Shown here in pieces: positions 34,998 through 45,526 of a stretch of 64,000 bases of DNA; within the stretch, counting starts at the first letter, position 1; each line of letters starts with the position of its first letter. The stretch lies in the NCBI GenBank assembly GCA_040357565.1, contig JBDODJ010000029.1; one strand, 5' to 3'. The notes beneath the pieces were generated by a model, which was not told where the DNA came from, did not search any database, and was given only the letters and a program-made list of their open reading frames with translations. The DNA comes from Cercozoa sp. M6MM. Taxonomy: Eukaryota; Endomyxa: Ascetosporea. Position numbers and translations under genes: made by a program.

Positions 34998-35042
<45 letters not shown>

Positions 35043-35163
35043 NNNNNNNNNNNNNNNNNNNNNNNNNNNNNNNNNNNNNNNNNNNNNNNNNNNNNNNNNN
35101 NNNNNNNNNNNNNNNNNNNNNNNNNNNNNNNNNNNNNNNNNNGAAGGGAGCAAGGTATGGTGA
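33246..35163 (+). CDS. Uncharacterised helical protein; exons interrupted by two gaps
   Basis: Exons join from an ATG at 33246 (MLATFLQNA) through LRPERSDGAEGAIGAMMQWY, STSDLRRISKSRVSFRRTFP with an acidic end, KVSRVAARLKALPEIL, AAILAAASLIHVKKEG, VTVDNEIEHPLVHVASTDMQ, FGEDVAVEVAEQVAVAVP, then GKAPLELLRQLSFVVAELAR, an acidic stretch (LEQQEDETTEEEDSAE), AFSEEQLRTRVDLMYRALLS, MFDAPDLDKASLTELLEK and FRTKIEGASVPQVKAAMQDI. The pattern is alpha-helical and charged and has no signal peptide. I do not recognise it. Gaps at 33980-34079 and 35043-35142 fall in GT-repeat introns, and the 3' end is hidden: a TGA at 35161-35163 is the first in-frame stop after the second gap, if the last exon begins inside that gap. 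One intron (about 34186-34310) is a CTACCC tandem repeat. Confidence 0.55.
33921..34079 (+). repeat. GT microsatellite followed by 100-N gap
   Basis: A GT tract runs into N at 33980-34079. The next exon resumes at about 34086. The repeat is intronic. Confidence 0.9.
34186..34247 (+). repeat. CTACCC hexamer tandem repeat in an intron
   Basis: Roughly ten CTACYC units, the later ones uniform CTACCC, end in CTACAG. The unit resembles a variant telomeric hexamer, but the tract is only 60 bp and is intronic, in keeping with the C-rich tracts of other introns here. Confidence 0.85.
35003..35142 (+). repeat. GT microsatellite followed by 100-N gap
   Basis: A GT tract runs into N at 35043-35142. 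The sequence after the gap is either the last exon of the plus-strand gene or the 3' side of the minus-strand gene. Confidence 0.85.
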
Positions 35164-35169
35164 GGACAG

Positions 35170-37251
35170 ACTACCTCGCTGATGGTGCTTGGGTCGGCGG
35201 CGGCGTCTCTCCGGCGTCGCCGTGGCCGCGCTGTCGTCGACAACACTGGCAGTGGTCTCGTCGGCCAGATTGGGCGGCGTCAGCAGCTGCACGTCCATCT
35301 GCCGCGAGATCACCCAGGCATGCATCATCAGCGCCAACAGCAGCACTGCACTCGGGGGGAGGGGGTAAACGGAACGAAACAACGGGAAGAGGGTAACACG
35401 ACGCACCAACCTGCAGGCATGCCGACACTGAGAGCCAGATCAGCAAGGTGTCCTTGTCCAGCACGGCTGTTCCGTCGTTGGTATCGTCCGTACTGCTCGG
35501 AAACAGCACCAGCGGTTGCTTCACCGAGCTGGAGATGAACGGGGCAGTAAATAGGAGTCAACAGCAAGGCAAAGGGTTCAATAGATAGGAGGGTGGTACA
35601 TAAGCACAAATGCGCCAAACAGGTCAACAAAGACGCCGAGTGTGACAGCAACGATGGCTGCGACCAAGCCAGCCATGGCATCCAGCGCGGCAGGCTGACG
35701 TTGCCACAGCAGCGACCGCAGCGACCGCACTCGCGAGCTCTCTGCAAATAGACTCCTCTATAGACTCCTCTATTATCTTACCACCCTCCTCAGCCCACCC
35801 TCTGTCACCCCTCTGATACTACCCCCAGTACCAGCCTGTAGGGCAGTCTCACGGCGTGCAACTTTATCCAGCCACTGCCGAAGGTTTCGCTCTGCCTGCG
35901 CCTCTGAGGCATCGCCAACGCCCACGAGACTCGCGCCGCCTAACGACGCCGCCGACGATGGCGTTGCCGACTCGGTCTGCAACAAAAGGGGAGGGGTCGT
36001 TTTAAGCTGAAACACGAGATACAGAGGGATAGAGTACCCAAACAGTCGCACCGGCCACCCCGCTGCGACTGGTGTCGATCTAGCGAACATAAAGTGTAAG
36101 GGGGGGGGGGTAACAGCAATAAGATGGCGGGGTACAGAAGGATTGCCGATCTTGCGCTTGAGAGTGTCGAGACGCGACGGTGCTTGAAAGTTCGCCAGCA
36201 ACGGTTGTTGTTGTTTCTGCTGTAGTTGTGCCAGCTGTAGTTGTTGTTGTAGCTGTTGTTGTTGCTGCTGTTGTTGTTGTAGCTGCTGCTGTTGTTGTTG
36301 TTGTTGTTGTAGCTGCTGCTGCTGTTGTTGTTGTTGTTGCGGAAGTACTTGTTTCGGTAGTACTTGTTGTTGCTGTTGCTGTTGCTGTTGCGCAAGAAGG
36401 TAGTGTTGCTGTTGGTGGTGGTGGTGGAGCTGGTGCTGTTGTGCGAAATGCTCCTGCTGCTGTTGTTGTTGCTGCTGAGCTAATTTATTCTCCACCGTCA
36501 ACAGACGCTGGTACAGTAGTTCTTGCACCTGCCATTCAGGGCGGGGGGGGGAGGGTAACAGCCATATTGGATTGGTATAGAGCCAACGTACCGCACGATC
36601 CTCGCGCGTCGGTTTTAACACCTTTCGAAGGTCATCAAGCAGTCGGTTCAGCTGGTCGCGTTGTTCTCTAACTCGAGCGGAAGAGAGGATAACAGGCAAA
36701 AGGTAAGGGTAAGAGTGTTTACAAAGAGAGGCGGTAAAAGAGTAAAGTGAAAGTGTATACCGCAGCAGGCGCGGGATCTGCACTTGCTGCGTCATGATCA
36801 ACAGGTGCTGCGCGGCACCAGAGTTCTGCAGCACGCAGCAAACGTCACAGTTGACTGACTCACATCACACCGCTATAGCGCAAAACAGGGCGTACACTGC
36901 TGACTTGACCTGCCGTTATCAAATCGCTCTTCTGCTGCTTCAGCAACGCCGAGGCCTGCAACCGGGAAGGTGACAAGAAGAGACAACCCAGAGAGTCAGA
37001 CGGCACCTCGTTAATCGAGAGTGGCCGGGTTCCTCGCCTCCGCGCCAGTCCGCGCGGTCCACGGCCGAGCGAACTATCTGCAGGCAGGAAAGCAAGGAGA
37101 GTAATCAGGTTCTAACGTAATAACGGAAGAGAGACGTACCAAAGTGACTGTCAAAGGCGCTGCTGCCGTGGTGGTTAAAACCGAGACTGGCACCGGCGCC
37201 GTTCTCGTCGATTTCGCTGCCGCTGAGCACGCGCGTGAACGACTGCCGCAT
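35170..37251 (-). CDS. Polyglutamine-rich membrane protein of unknown function
   Basis: Exons read from an ATG at 37251 (MRQSFTRVLSGSEIDENGAG), then DSSLGRGPRGLARRRGTRPL, ASALLKQQKSDLITA, a coiled stretch (REQRDQLNRLLDDLRKVLKP) and VQELLYQRLLTVENKLA, which runs into a Gln/His tract at about 36200-36475. The tract uses mixed CAA and CAG codons and is broken by Leu, Pro and His. After FQAPSRLDTLKRKIG and a Ser/Ala/Gly linker come RNLRQWLDKVARRETALQA, a first hydrophobic helix (AMAGLVAAIVAVTLGVFVDL), and a second one (TLLIWLSVSACLQ with VLLALMMHAWVIS). The C-terminus is basic (PERRRRRPKHHQR). Two membrane helices near the C-terminus make it an integral membrane protein with a long soluble N-terminus. 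No family recognised; the end is close to or inside the gap at 35043-35142. Confidence 0.55.
36200..36475 (-). repeat. Coding Gln/His tract, mixed CAA/CAG
   Basis: On the minus strand this encodes several runs of 7-10 Gln separated by Leu, Pro-Lys, His and Ala. CAA and CAG alternate irregularly, so the tract is not a pure trinucleotide repeat. The plus-strand poly-Val/Ala frame is its antisense shadow. Confidence 0.85.
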
Positions 37252-38393
37252 GTCCTGCCATCAGAGTCATTCACAAATGTCCCAAGTCAATGCACTAGCT
37301 TTCGTGTTTGTGTGGGAGATGGTACCATGACAGAGCCAAGGTGCCGCCTCACAACGAATGCATTGTGTCGGTCTGTTACATTATGCAAAAATCAGACCGC
37401 CGCTCCAGCAGATGCGACAAAAAAAGTTACCAGCCGTCAACGAAGGTTCGGTGTCGTGCAAAATACTCTCCACTGCACAAATTTACTCAGTCGCACGGGA
37501 AGCGCACATACAAAAGAAGCTGGACCTGCAGTGCCAATCACGCTGTGCGAGTGCGACGCAGACTGCGACGTCGAGTATGATGACTCTTCGTCCGATGTAT
37601 CTGTACGACATACCATCACGGACACAATGGCATGGCAACAGGGGAGTGGAGAAAAAGATACAGTCGCTGTCGTCGAACATATATAATTCTCTGCTAAAAA
37701 CGTGCTGGAGCGACAGAGCTATTGATGCTGACGGCGCTGCGTGAGCTTTTTGGGCCCTGTAGAGGTGCTAAGGGCCCGTGCTGGCGTCACTAGGTCGTTT
37801 GCCAGTCTGGAGAGTCGTGATACTGACTGATTGCTTGCACAATGGAACCATCAGGTAGGTCAGTAGCGATCAGTTCTTGCATTTTTGTACCGTCCAAATG
37901 AACCAGATCGGCGAGATAGAGATCATGTTTCCTCCACGTGTCAAATAGGCGCAGATCGCTCTTTTCGCTCGGCGGGAGGCGTGTATTAGAGACCAAGAAA
38001 CTAGGTAGGGTATGCGCCCAAGGCTTTGCGCTGCGTGTTGTTTTTCGTGTTGTGGTTTCCTCGGCTTGCATGTTTTTGCATGCTTCTTTTGTCTGCATGT
38101 GTGCTTTTGTTCGGTTGTTGCTTTTGGTTTTTTGCTAAGCTTTTCATAATGGCTCGTGTTGGCGAGTTCCCATTCCCATGACGCTGATCGATGAAAAAAC
38201 GCCGAGTGCCGGTCGGCGACGTTTGTTCCGTGCAACCCCGATCGGGATCAAGGACGGGGCTATGTTTTTACCGCTTGTTTCAACCGCACTTAATCTGTGT
38301 TTGCCTGTGTGTATTTGTGTGTGAACTGTGTGGACTACATTGGTCGCTGTTTGGCGTGATTCGTTCGCGTGTTGGTTTTAGCCACAAACGGCG
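37252..38393. other. 1.1-kb spacer between divergent genes
   Basis: No full gene is evident. On the minus strand an open frame of about 100 codons (38098 to 37790) has coding-like composition and is listed separately. The rest includes the promoter and 5' untranslated region of the oxygenase gene at 38394. Confidence 0.4.
37790..38000 (-). other. Coding-like open frame, possible gene fragment
   Basis: The minus-strand frame reads LPPSEKSDLRLFDTWRKHDL, then YLADLVHLDGTKMQELIATD and ends ISQYHDSPDWQTT at a TAG. Composition and lack of stops look like the end of a real protein, but I find no start or upstream exons and no family. It could be the last exon of an unrecognised gene, a decayed mobile-element protein, or chance. 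Confidence 0.25.
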
Positions 38394-39625
38394 ATGAGTG
38401 ACTACAGCATGCCCGAAGGCATTGTGCCGATCGACCTGGCTCAGTTCCTCGCCACGGGCGACGATGCCGCTGCCTGCCAGGCCAGTACTTTGGTCTTTGC
38501 TCGTCCCTCTTGTGAAGACGCTTGTGGCGTTTGGTAGTCTCGGAGGGTCTGCACAAGTACGGCATCCTGCTGCTCAAGGACCCGTACACTTTCTTTAAAG
38601 GGATTGCGTGTGTGAAAGAGCATGTGGAGTGCTTATGGGTGTGTTTGTGACAGGCGTGTCTCGGAGGACGAGAACCAGGAGTTCCTGGACATGATGGAGG
38701 ACTACTACGCACAGCCCACCGAGGCCAAGATGCACGACGTGCACCCCGAGTTGCACTACCAGGTACTCTCTCTGTCTCCTTCCCTGGATGTGTGTGTATG
38801 TGTGTTTGTACAGGTGGGTGCCACTCCGGAGAACACGGAGAAGGCGCGCAACCACTGCCAGATGGTCGAGAGCGACATCAGCGACGACAACAAGCCGACC
38901 ACGCTGTGTCCGCCGTAGCTGCCCTTTTACCGTCCGCCAGAACATGTGCATATATGCATGTGTACACAGGGGCGTCGACCCGAAGTGGCGTTTCTTCTGG
39001 CGCGCCGGCGAGCGCTCCGAGTCGAGCGATGACGCCGAGTACGCCGACCTCAACTCGGAGCAGGTCGTGCCAGCCGAGTTCCCGCAGTGGCGCCGTGTCA
39101 TGGACAACTGGTAATTTACCCCCCCCCCCCCCCCGAACCCCCCCCCACCCACACACACACACATGCGCCCCCGCCCCCAGACCCCTAGCTCCCCCACCCC
39201 TCTCCCCCCCCCCCCCCCCACCTGTAGGGGCGGCAAGATGATGGGCTGCGTGCGCACTGTGGCCGAGATGTTTGCCGTGCATCACGGCATGCCGAAGGAC
39301 ACCTTCACCGAGCTCATGAAGGACGCGCCGCATCTGGTGCGCTCTTACACTACCCTACTACCCCTCGCCTCCCCCCGCCCACCGTATAATGTCTATGTTT
39401 GACAGCTGGCACCAACGGGCTCGGACCTCAACAAGTACTCGGAGCAAGGCACGGTGTTCGCGTCCTTCCACTACGACCTCAACTTCATGACGATCCACGG
39501 CAAGTCGCGCTACCCGGGTCTCTTTGCCTGGCTGCGCGACGGCCGCAAGTTCAAGGTCTCCGTGCCTGACGGTACCTTTCATGCACTCTATGCGTGCATC
39601 TTTATTATACATGTGTCTATATACC

Positions 39626-39658
<33 letters not shown>

Positions 39659-40170
39659 GTGTGTAGGCTGCCTGCTGATCCAGGCGGCCAAGCAGTTCGA
39701 GATGCTCACGGGCGGCGCTGTTCTTGCCGGCTTCCACGAGGGTACCCTCACTTGTCCATGTAAGTGTGATGCGTTATGCCGGGTGCCTGACCGGTATGAT
39801 GACTGCTTGGCTACAGTTGTGGTGACGGAGGCCACGCAGGCGGCCATGGAGAAGCGCAAGGCCTTGGGCCGACCGCTGTGGCGCGTGTCGTCCACGACCT
39901 TCTCGCACATCAACTCGAACGTACTGTCTCCCTGTATCTGCCCTCGTGGTTGTTAGCGTGCAAAAAATGCGCACACATGCGTAGATGTCGCTCAAGCCAG
40001 TGGGCCCGTTCGCGACCGAGGAGGCGCTTGCCAAATACGACGACGTCAAGGCCGGCGACATGGTGCGCGCCGAGCTCGGTACAGCACCGCTACTTGAACC
40101 AGTGTGATTATGTATGGGCCCTCTTGCTTACGCTTACGCAGAGGCTATCGCGCTCAAAACGTCCAATTAA
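38394..40170 (+). CDS. 2-oxoglutarate/Fe(II) oxygenase, isopenicillin-N-synthase-like
   Basis: The protein belongs to the non-haem iron oxygenases with a double-stranded beta-helix core; the substrate is unknown. About eleven exons encode roughly 395 residues from MSDYSMPEGIVPIDLAQFLA to the end EAIALKTSN (TAA 40168-40170). The N-terminal DIOX_N-like part has SEGLHKYGILLLKDP and RVSEDENQEFLDMMEDYYAQ, then GVDPKWRFFWRAGERSES. The core has the iron motif FHYDLNFMTIHGKSRYPGL (His and Asp, exon starting 39405), the distal His in LTGGAVLAGFHE, and the co-substrate Arg in WRVSSTTFSHI. PRxVDNW-like and GGKMMGCVRTVAEMFAVHHG stretches are also typical. All metal ligands are present, so it should be active. 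Two introns carry long poly-C tracts (39119-39134 and about 39206-39219). Confidence 0.85.
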
Positions 40171-40753
40171 GCTGCACACACAAACTCAAAGTGTCTGCCC
40201 ATCCATTGTGTAACGTAAGAGTAAACTGGTACTGCCCCTAGAAACAAGGGCTGCGCAATCACGTCGTAATTACGCACCGTATTTAGCTTTATTTGGCAAT
40301 CTTAGCCGCTTTAGTTGTGCTCAGCATAATTTAACATAGTAGGAAACATCACACCAAGCATTACAGTGGCGCTAAGCCACTGTAGGCCGAAAAAAGGAAA
40401 ATCGGCTGCAAAAGGCAGCGCCGCCGACGCGAGCTTGTACTGTACGAGAACGGAATGGAACGGATCTGTTTTCCGAGTTGTTACTGTTGCAGCATAGCTA
40501 CTCACTGTATCCGCGCGGAAGCAACAATAAAACTGACAAAAACCCTCAACTTCAACTGAAGAGAGTGTGGAAGTTGAGAGCTAGATCTCTCCAGGACCAG
40601 TTATCTTCGTCGGCTCATCCTGTGCCTTTCCAGAGAGCCCCATGGCGTCCTCGAAGCTCGAGTCGAGACCAGCTAACGGTAACTAACGTAACTCACTAAC
40701 TCAACATGATATGTGCCGTACGCGACCGGACGACGCGTGATATGGGCAGAGTC
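40171..40753. other. Spacer between convergent genes
   Basis: No gene seen. One TCCGCGCGGA palindrome lies at 40510-40519. Both neighbouring genes end here. Confidence 0.45.
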
Positions 40754-42038
40754 TTAGGCCGAGACCATCTCGTTGTCGCTGACAAAGCCCGAGGTACCGC
40801 CGTTGCGCAGCTGCGCCAGAAGCAAGTTTGTCAGTTGTGCGAACTGGGGTAACTTAAAGGGGTGTGGGTACCTTGAGACCCAGGCCGATGATTACGAGCA
40901 CCGAGATACCAAAAAGCACACCGAGCACACTGCACCGGAGGGGGAGGGGTAAAGGGTGGAAGAAGATAGAGACTCGGTAAGTTTACATGGCAGCAGTCTT
41001 GTTGGCGTCGCCGTTGTCGTCACCATCATCGACCTTCTGCGGCTGCGTCGGCGTTGGTTCCAGCGTTGTGTCCACATGGACCTGGGGGGTAGGGTAACGG
41101 GTGGGTGGATAGCATGTGCTAACACAAGCCTACCTGAGCATTGAGGAGACGCGTGACGCCTTCAAAACGCTTGTCGTAAACCTTTCGCATGCGGTATTCG
41201 TCGTCCTCGGTACTGTGGGTGCGTAGATGACATTGAACACCAGGACACAAGGACAGAAGAACACAAGGACAGAAGAACACAAGGACAGGGGTACATGTGC
41301 ACAAAGGTGACGGAGCCCTCGAGGTTGGCAAAGGCGGCGAACACGTTGCCGTTGGTGCCGCCCATGGCGACATGGCGGCGCAGGTGGCCGACCTTGTCAG
41401 TGTCAATCCAGCCGACATTGTCGATGATGGCCTTGGGCGCCACCGTCGGCTGATCCGGGTCCAGCACGTCGGCCGAGTCGTAAACATGGATGCGCGAGCC
41501 GGCCACCTCGGCCACGAAGATGTCAAAGTGATCGGCCACCACCGGGTCGTCGTAGAGCGCGATCACCTCGCTGGCGCCCGAGCTCACGTCGTCCTGCGGC
41601 GCCGCCACGTACACCTCGGCCGCGTTGCCGTTGCGCCGGTTCACCAGCCACTGCAGCGTGCCGTTCACAAAGCCCGCCTGACCAGGGCGACCAGGGTAAG
41701 GTCCAGGTAGGTAGGATAGGTAGGTAGGATAGGTAGGTAGGATAGGTAAGTAGGCTAGGTAGGTAGGCTAGGTAGGAGGTAGGGGAGGTAAGGTTTAGAT
41801 AGGTAGGGTAGGTAAAGTTTAGGTAAGTAGGGTAGGCAAGGTTTAGGTAGGTAGGGTAGGTAAGGTTTAGGTAGGTAAGGTTAGGTAGGTACAGGGGTAG
41901 GGTAGGTACCTCTGGTGGCACAGTGGACACGTTGCACGGTGCCGGCGGTTGAGGCTCCACCATCGAAGAGCCGCACGCCTTGTCAGCACTCGACACCATC
42001 ACCAGGTCGACACTACACGGGTGATATCATGTGTGCGG

Positions 42039-42081
<43 letters not shown>

Positions 42082-43643
42082 ATGACAGCACATACGCATC
42101 TGTGAAGTCGCCAAAGTCCATATGCGCCATGGCACCGCGGAATGGGAACTTCTGCACCAGTGAGCCGTTCTTCACTGCAACAGGGGGGGGGGGGGGTAAC
42201 AGGGTAGTAAGATAGGGCACGGGGCTGAGGAAAGGCTGTACCAGAGGTGTCGATCTCGAGCGTGGCTTCTTCGTGGACGCACTCGACAAACAAGTGACGA
42301 CTCACCAGCGAGAGCACACTATGGAGGGGGAGCGGTAGGAGGGCAGGGGATAGGGGGTAAAGACGGAGCTACACAAAGTGCGAGGCGCCGCAGGACCCAC
42401 CGTCCATGTCCAGTGCGGTGATGTTGTACATGTCGACCAGTTCGCCGGTCTCCATGTCGATCTCGGCAATGTTACCGTCCATGGCATGCCTACCAACACA
42501 CAATTATACCTCCTTTATACCTCCCTTATACCTCCTCCACTTTTAGTAAGAGAACATACGTGTTCGAGGAGAAAGCACGGTCGCCCAGACGCGGGTTAAA
42601 GGCGAGCTGTAACATTCCATACGAGGGTTCATCGGTATGTACGAAGGTAGGAAGGTAGGAGGGTAGGTAGGTAAAGGAGGTAGGTAGACAGGTAGGGGGT
42701 AGGAAAGAGAGGTACCTGCGACATACCCATGCTGCCGTGGTGCATCGCAGGCACCTCGCGCAGCACGAGTTCGCCCTGCTCGACGTGGAACACATCCCAC
42801 ACGCCCTTCGACATCACGTTCACCCAGACTGTACCACATGAGCTTAAAAACCCGGGGGGGGGGGGGGGGGGCGCAAAAAACAACAATGTACTTTCGCCGC
42901 GGTGTGCCACGTGGTACAGGTGGCCCGCCATGCCACCACTACATCACACCACACAGGTAGGGGTAAAGGGGCGGGGCGGGGGGGGGGGGAGGGGTAAACT
43001 ACCTCAGGCTGATGTTGAACTTGACCTCGTGGTTCACGACATCAAAGCCGTAAAGAGCGCCCTAAAACAAGGCGAGATACAACACATGCTACGCCTAGAT
43101 ACAAAAGAGACTACCCTGCCACGATGGGCGGCAAACACCATGTTACTTTCGGGCACATTGACCACGTCGCCCTGTTCTCAAAGGTTGGGGTTAAGGACAG
43201 GGATACAGGAGAGGGTAAATGTGCAAGGAGGTAAAGCAGCGAAGTAGAGAGGGAGGGGTAAAGGAAGAGGGTAAGGAGGGGCTAAATGAGCCAGACTACC
43301 CATCCGTCAACGCCAGGGCACGGGATCACCTTGTACACACTATCGGTGGTCGAATCGACCACGAGCACCTGAGGACAAGAGGTGCAGGACTCCAACAGGA
43401 GAAAAACTATCCAGCAAGACGCACCTGCTCTTTGCCGAACAGGTAGAAGAAGTCCGTGTGCTTCACGATAGCCGAGGGAATCTTCGTGTCCGTATTGGCC
43501 ACAGTCAAAGTCGGCAGCAGCGCGCACACCGCCACCAACACCTGCACAAAGGGAACATGGAAATAAAGGAGGCAAGGGAGAGGTAAAATGACTCAATCTA
43601 CGGTTAGAAGCAGGCTCCAGCCAGGCGATGATTTGCGAGTCAT
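40754..43643 (-). CDS. Type I membrane protein with large extracytoplasmic region
   Basis: About 15 exons run from an ATG at 43643 to a TAA at 40754-40756, giving roughly 500 residues. The N-terminus MTRKSSPGWSLLLT joins after an intron to VLVAVCALLPTLTVANTDTK, a good signal peptide. The ectodomain has repeated short beta-like units: TDFFYLFGKEQ, VLVVDSTTDSVYKVIPCPGV, GGMAGHLYHVAHRGE, VNVMSKGVWDVFHVEQGELV, NIAEIDMETGELVDMYNITA, FVECVHEEATLEIDTSG, HFDIFVAEVAGSRIHVYDSA and VGHLRRHVAMGGTNGNVFAA. These suggest a beta-propeller, which is inference. An acidic linker follows, then one transmembrane helix (VLGVLFGISVLVIIGLGLK) and a short tail (LAQLRNGGTSGFVSDNEMV). N-x-S/T sites such as NIT and NGS are present. 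I cannot name it. Sense-strand introns carry poly-C tracts and a TACC minisatellite. Confidence 0.65.
41700..41915 (-). repeat. TACC/TAACC minisatellite in an intron
   Basis: About 200 bp of GGTAGGTAGG-type units with AAGGTTTA variants (plus-strand reading) lie between exons of the minus-strand membrane-protein gene. On the sense strand the tract is (CCTACCTA)n-like, C-rich as in other introns. Confidence 0.85.
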
Positions 43644-44126
43644 TGCCACTGCCGGCGTTTTCTCTGCGCATATCGTCGACTCGTGATACAGCGACTCGGC
43701 CACATCGTCCAGCGCACTCACAAGCTGTGCAGTATCCATACTCGATGCGCTTCACACGTTGGGCGTACTCAGCTACAGCACAAACAACACCAAGTCAAAC
43801 TGTCTGGTGCGCTTTCGCAAACCAAGTCGGCACTTTTTTCTAAGCAAGCTTTGCAAAAGCAATAGCAATAACAGACAAAACTGTACCCACGGAAATATGT
43901 CACGCTGCGTTACAGATACAGATACCAAATAGGTACCGTGCAGTATGCAGCTACAGTATCGGCTACCTCTGTATTTTGTTTAAAAATTAACAAAAATCAG
44001 CTCTGGGCTGCGGCTGTTCCGTGTTGTGAAAAAACTCACAGACTGTTGGCGGTTTAAACACTAGTAGGCATTAAGGAAGCGATCTGACTCATCAACGCTG
44101 GTGGCAGTCTTTGACCGATCGGAAAG
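43644..44126. promoter_or_regulatory. Divergent promoter region
   Basis: This 483-bp spacer lies between a divergent gene pair. It becomes AT-rich around 43960-44000. Nothing else is evident. Confidence 0.35.
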
Positions 44127-45474
44127 ATGATGCAAAGGCATTTTCCACGAACTCACGTCGAAACCGATCGTGCGGAGACTCTTCTTCCTCGTCGGTGCGG
44201 CATTCGCATCGACAACTTCCTGTCGGAGCGCGAGTGCCAGGTACAGTCAAGTCAACTCTTGGTGGACGCTTGCTTTACACGTGGGTTTTTGTGGCAGCAA
44301 CTGATCGAGGCAGCCGAGAACAATGGCGGCACTCGTATTTTCCTCATACCAATCAATTCCGGGATTAGGGAGTTGAATTCCTCATACCTTCCCCTTTCTG
44401 TGACCAAAGGTTTGCTGCCGCTGTCGCAAGAGTACCCTCAGCAGTACCGCAGCGGCAAGCGCTTCCTTACGCTGGCGCCAGAGTTCGTTGGTACACATGC
44501 TGCCCCAATGTGTAACCTTATCGATACAAGAATACTGAGGCAGATGTCATGTGGCAACGCCTGTCTCCGCTGTTCGATCGAACGGAGAAAAGAGGCATGG
44601 TTCCGTTCGGTCATGAGTACATTGTCTCATTACACTGTCTCATTTGAGGCTGGCGTATGTTTATCTTCACCCTCCTCAGCAAATCGACCAAGTGGAAACC
44701 GTGCGGCATCAATCCGATGCTGCGTATCACCAAATACGGTCCACTGCCTCTTACAACAGCTTTTGTTTCCATTGTTCTACCTGAACATGTGCGAGTAGAC
44801 CCGGGTGACAAGTTCTCCCCGCACCGTGACAGCGGCTTTGTTGCTGTATACTATCCCAGTTATCATGCTCCTTCCTGTGTTCAGATGTTTCTACTCACCT
44901 GCAATGCAGGCACCAGGCATTGAGTCTGCGATGACTCTGTTGGTTTATTTGAACCATGACTGCAAGGGTGGACACACTCTGTTCTACAACGACAGGAGCA
45001 TCTCACGCGTTGTGCCTGGGTAGCAGTCTTCAAACTCTACCTCGCTCTCTCTTGAGTTCCCTTGTCCGGGCACTTTGTTCTTTGTGCTGAACAGCAAAAA
45101 CATCAAGCTGCGCGAAGTACCGAAAACAGGCGCCGCCTTGCTGTTTCCGCATGATGTGATTCACGCCGGCGATACTGTCGAAAGTGGCAACAAATACATC
45201 CTGCGGTAAACTTTGCTCCTTGTGCGTTATGTCGCTTTTCTCTATACCTCTTCCCCTTCCAGTTGCGATGTGCTTTTCGAGCACCAAGACGGCCGGAAGT
45301 TCTCATTGCGAACGGTCCTGACGGGCGCGGTATCCCTCCTCATATTGATGCCAACACCGTGTCAGTTTCATGTTCTCTGTGGACACAGTCGGTCAAACCC
45401 AAGACCGGTGACAACGAGGCATTGGTCAAGGCTATTCGGCTATCCACGCGACTCGGACGAGAGCAGCTTGCGGT

Positions 45475-45526
<52 letters not shown>

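Noticed and set aside
36180-36671. 163-codon plus-strand frame rich in Val and Ala
   Set aside because: It is the exact antisense of the CAA/CAG coding tract of the minus-strand polyglutamine gene.
37144-37686. 180-codon plus-strand frame
   Set aside because: Its first third is antisense to an exon of the polyglutamine gene, and the rest has no splice borders or family resemblance.
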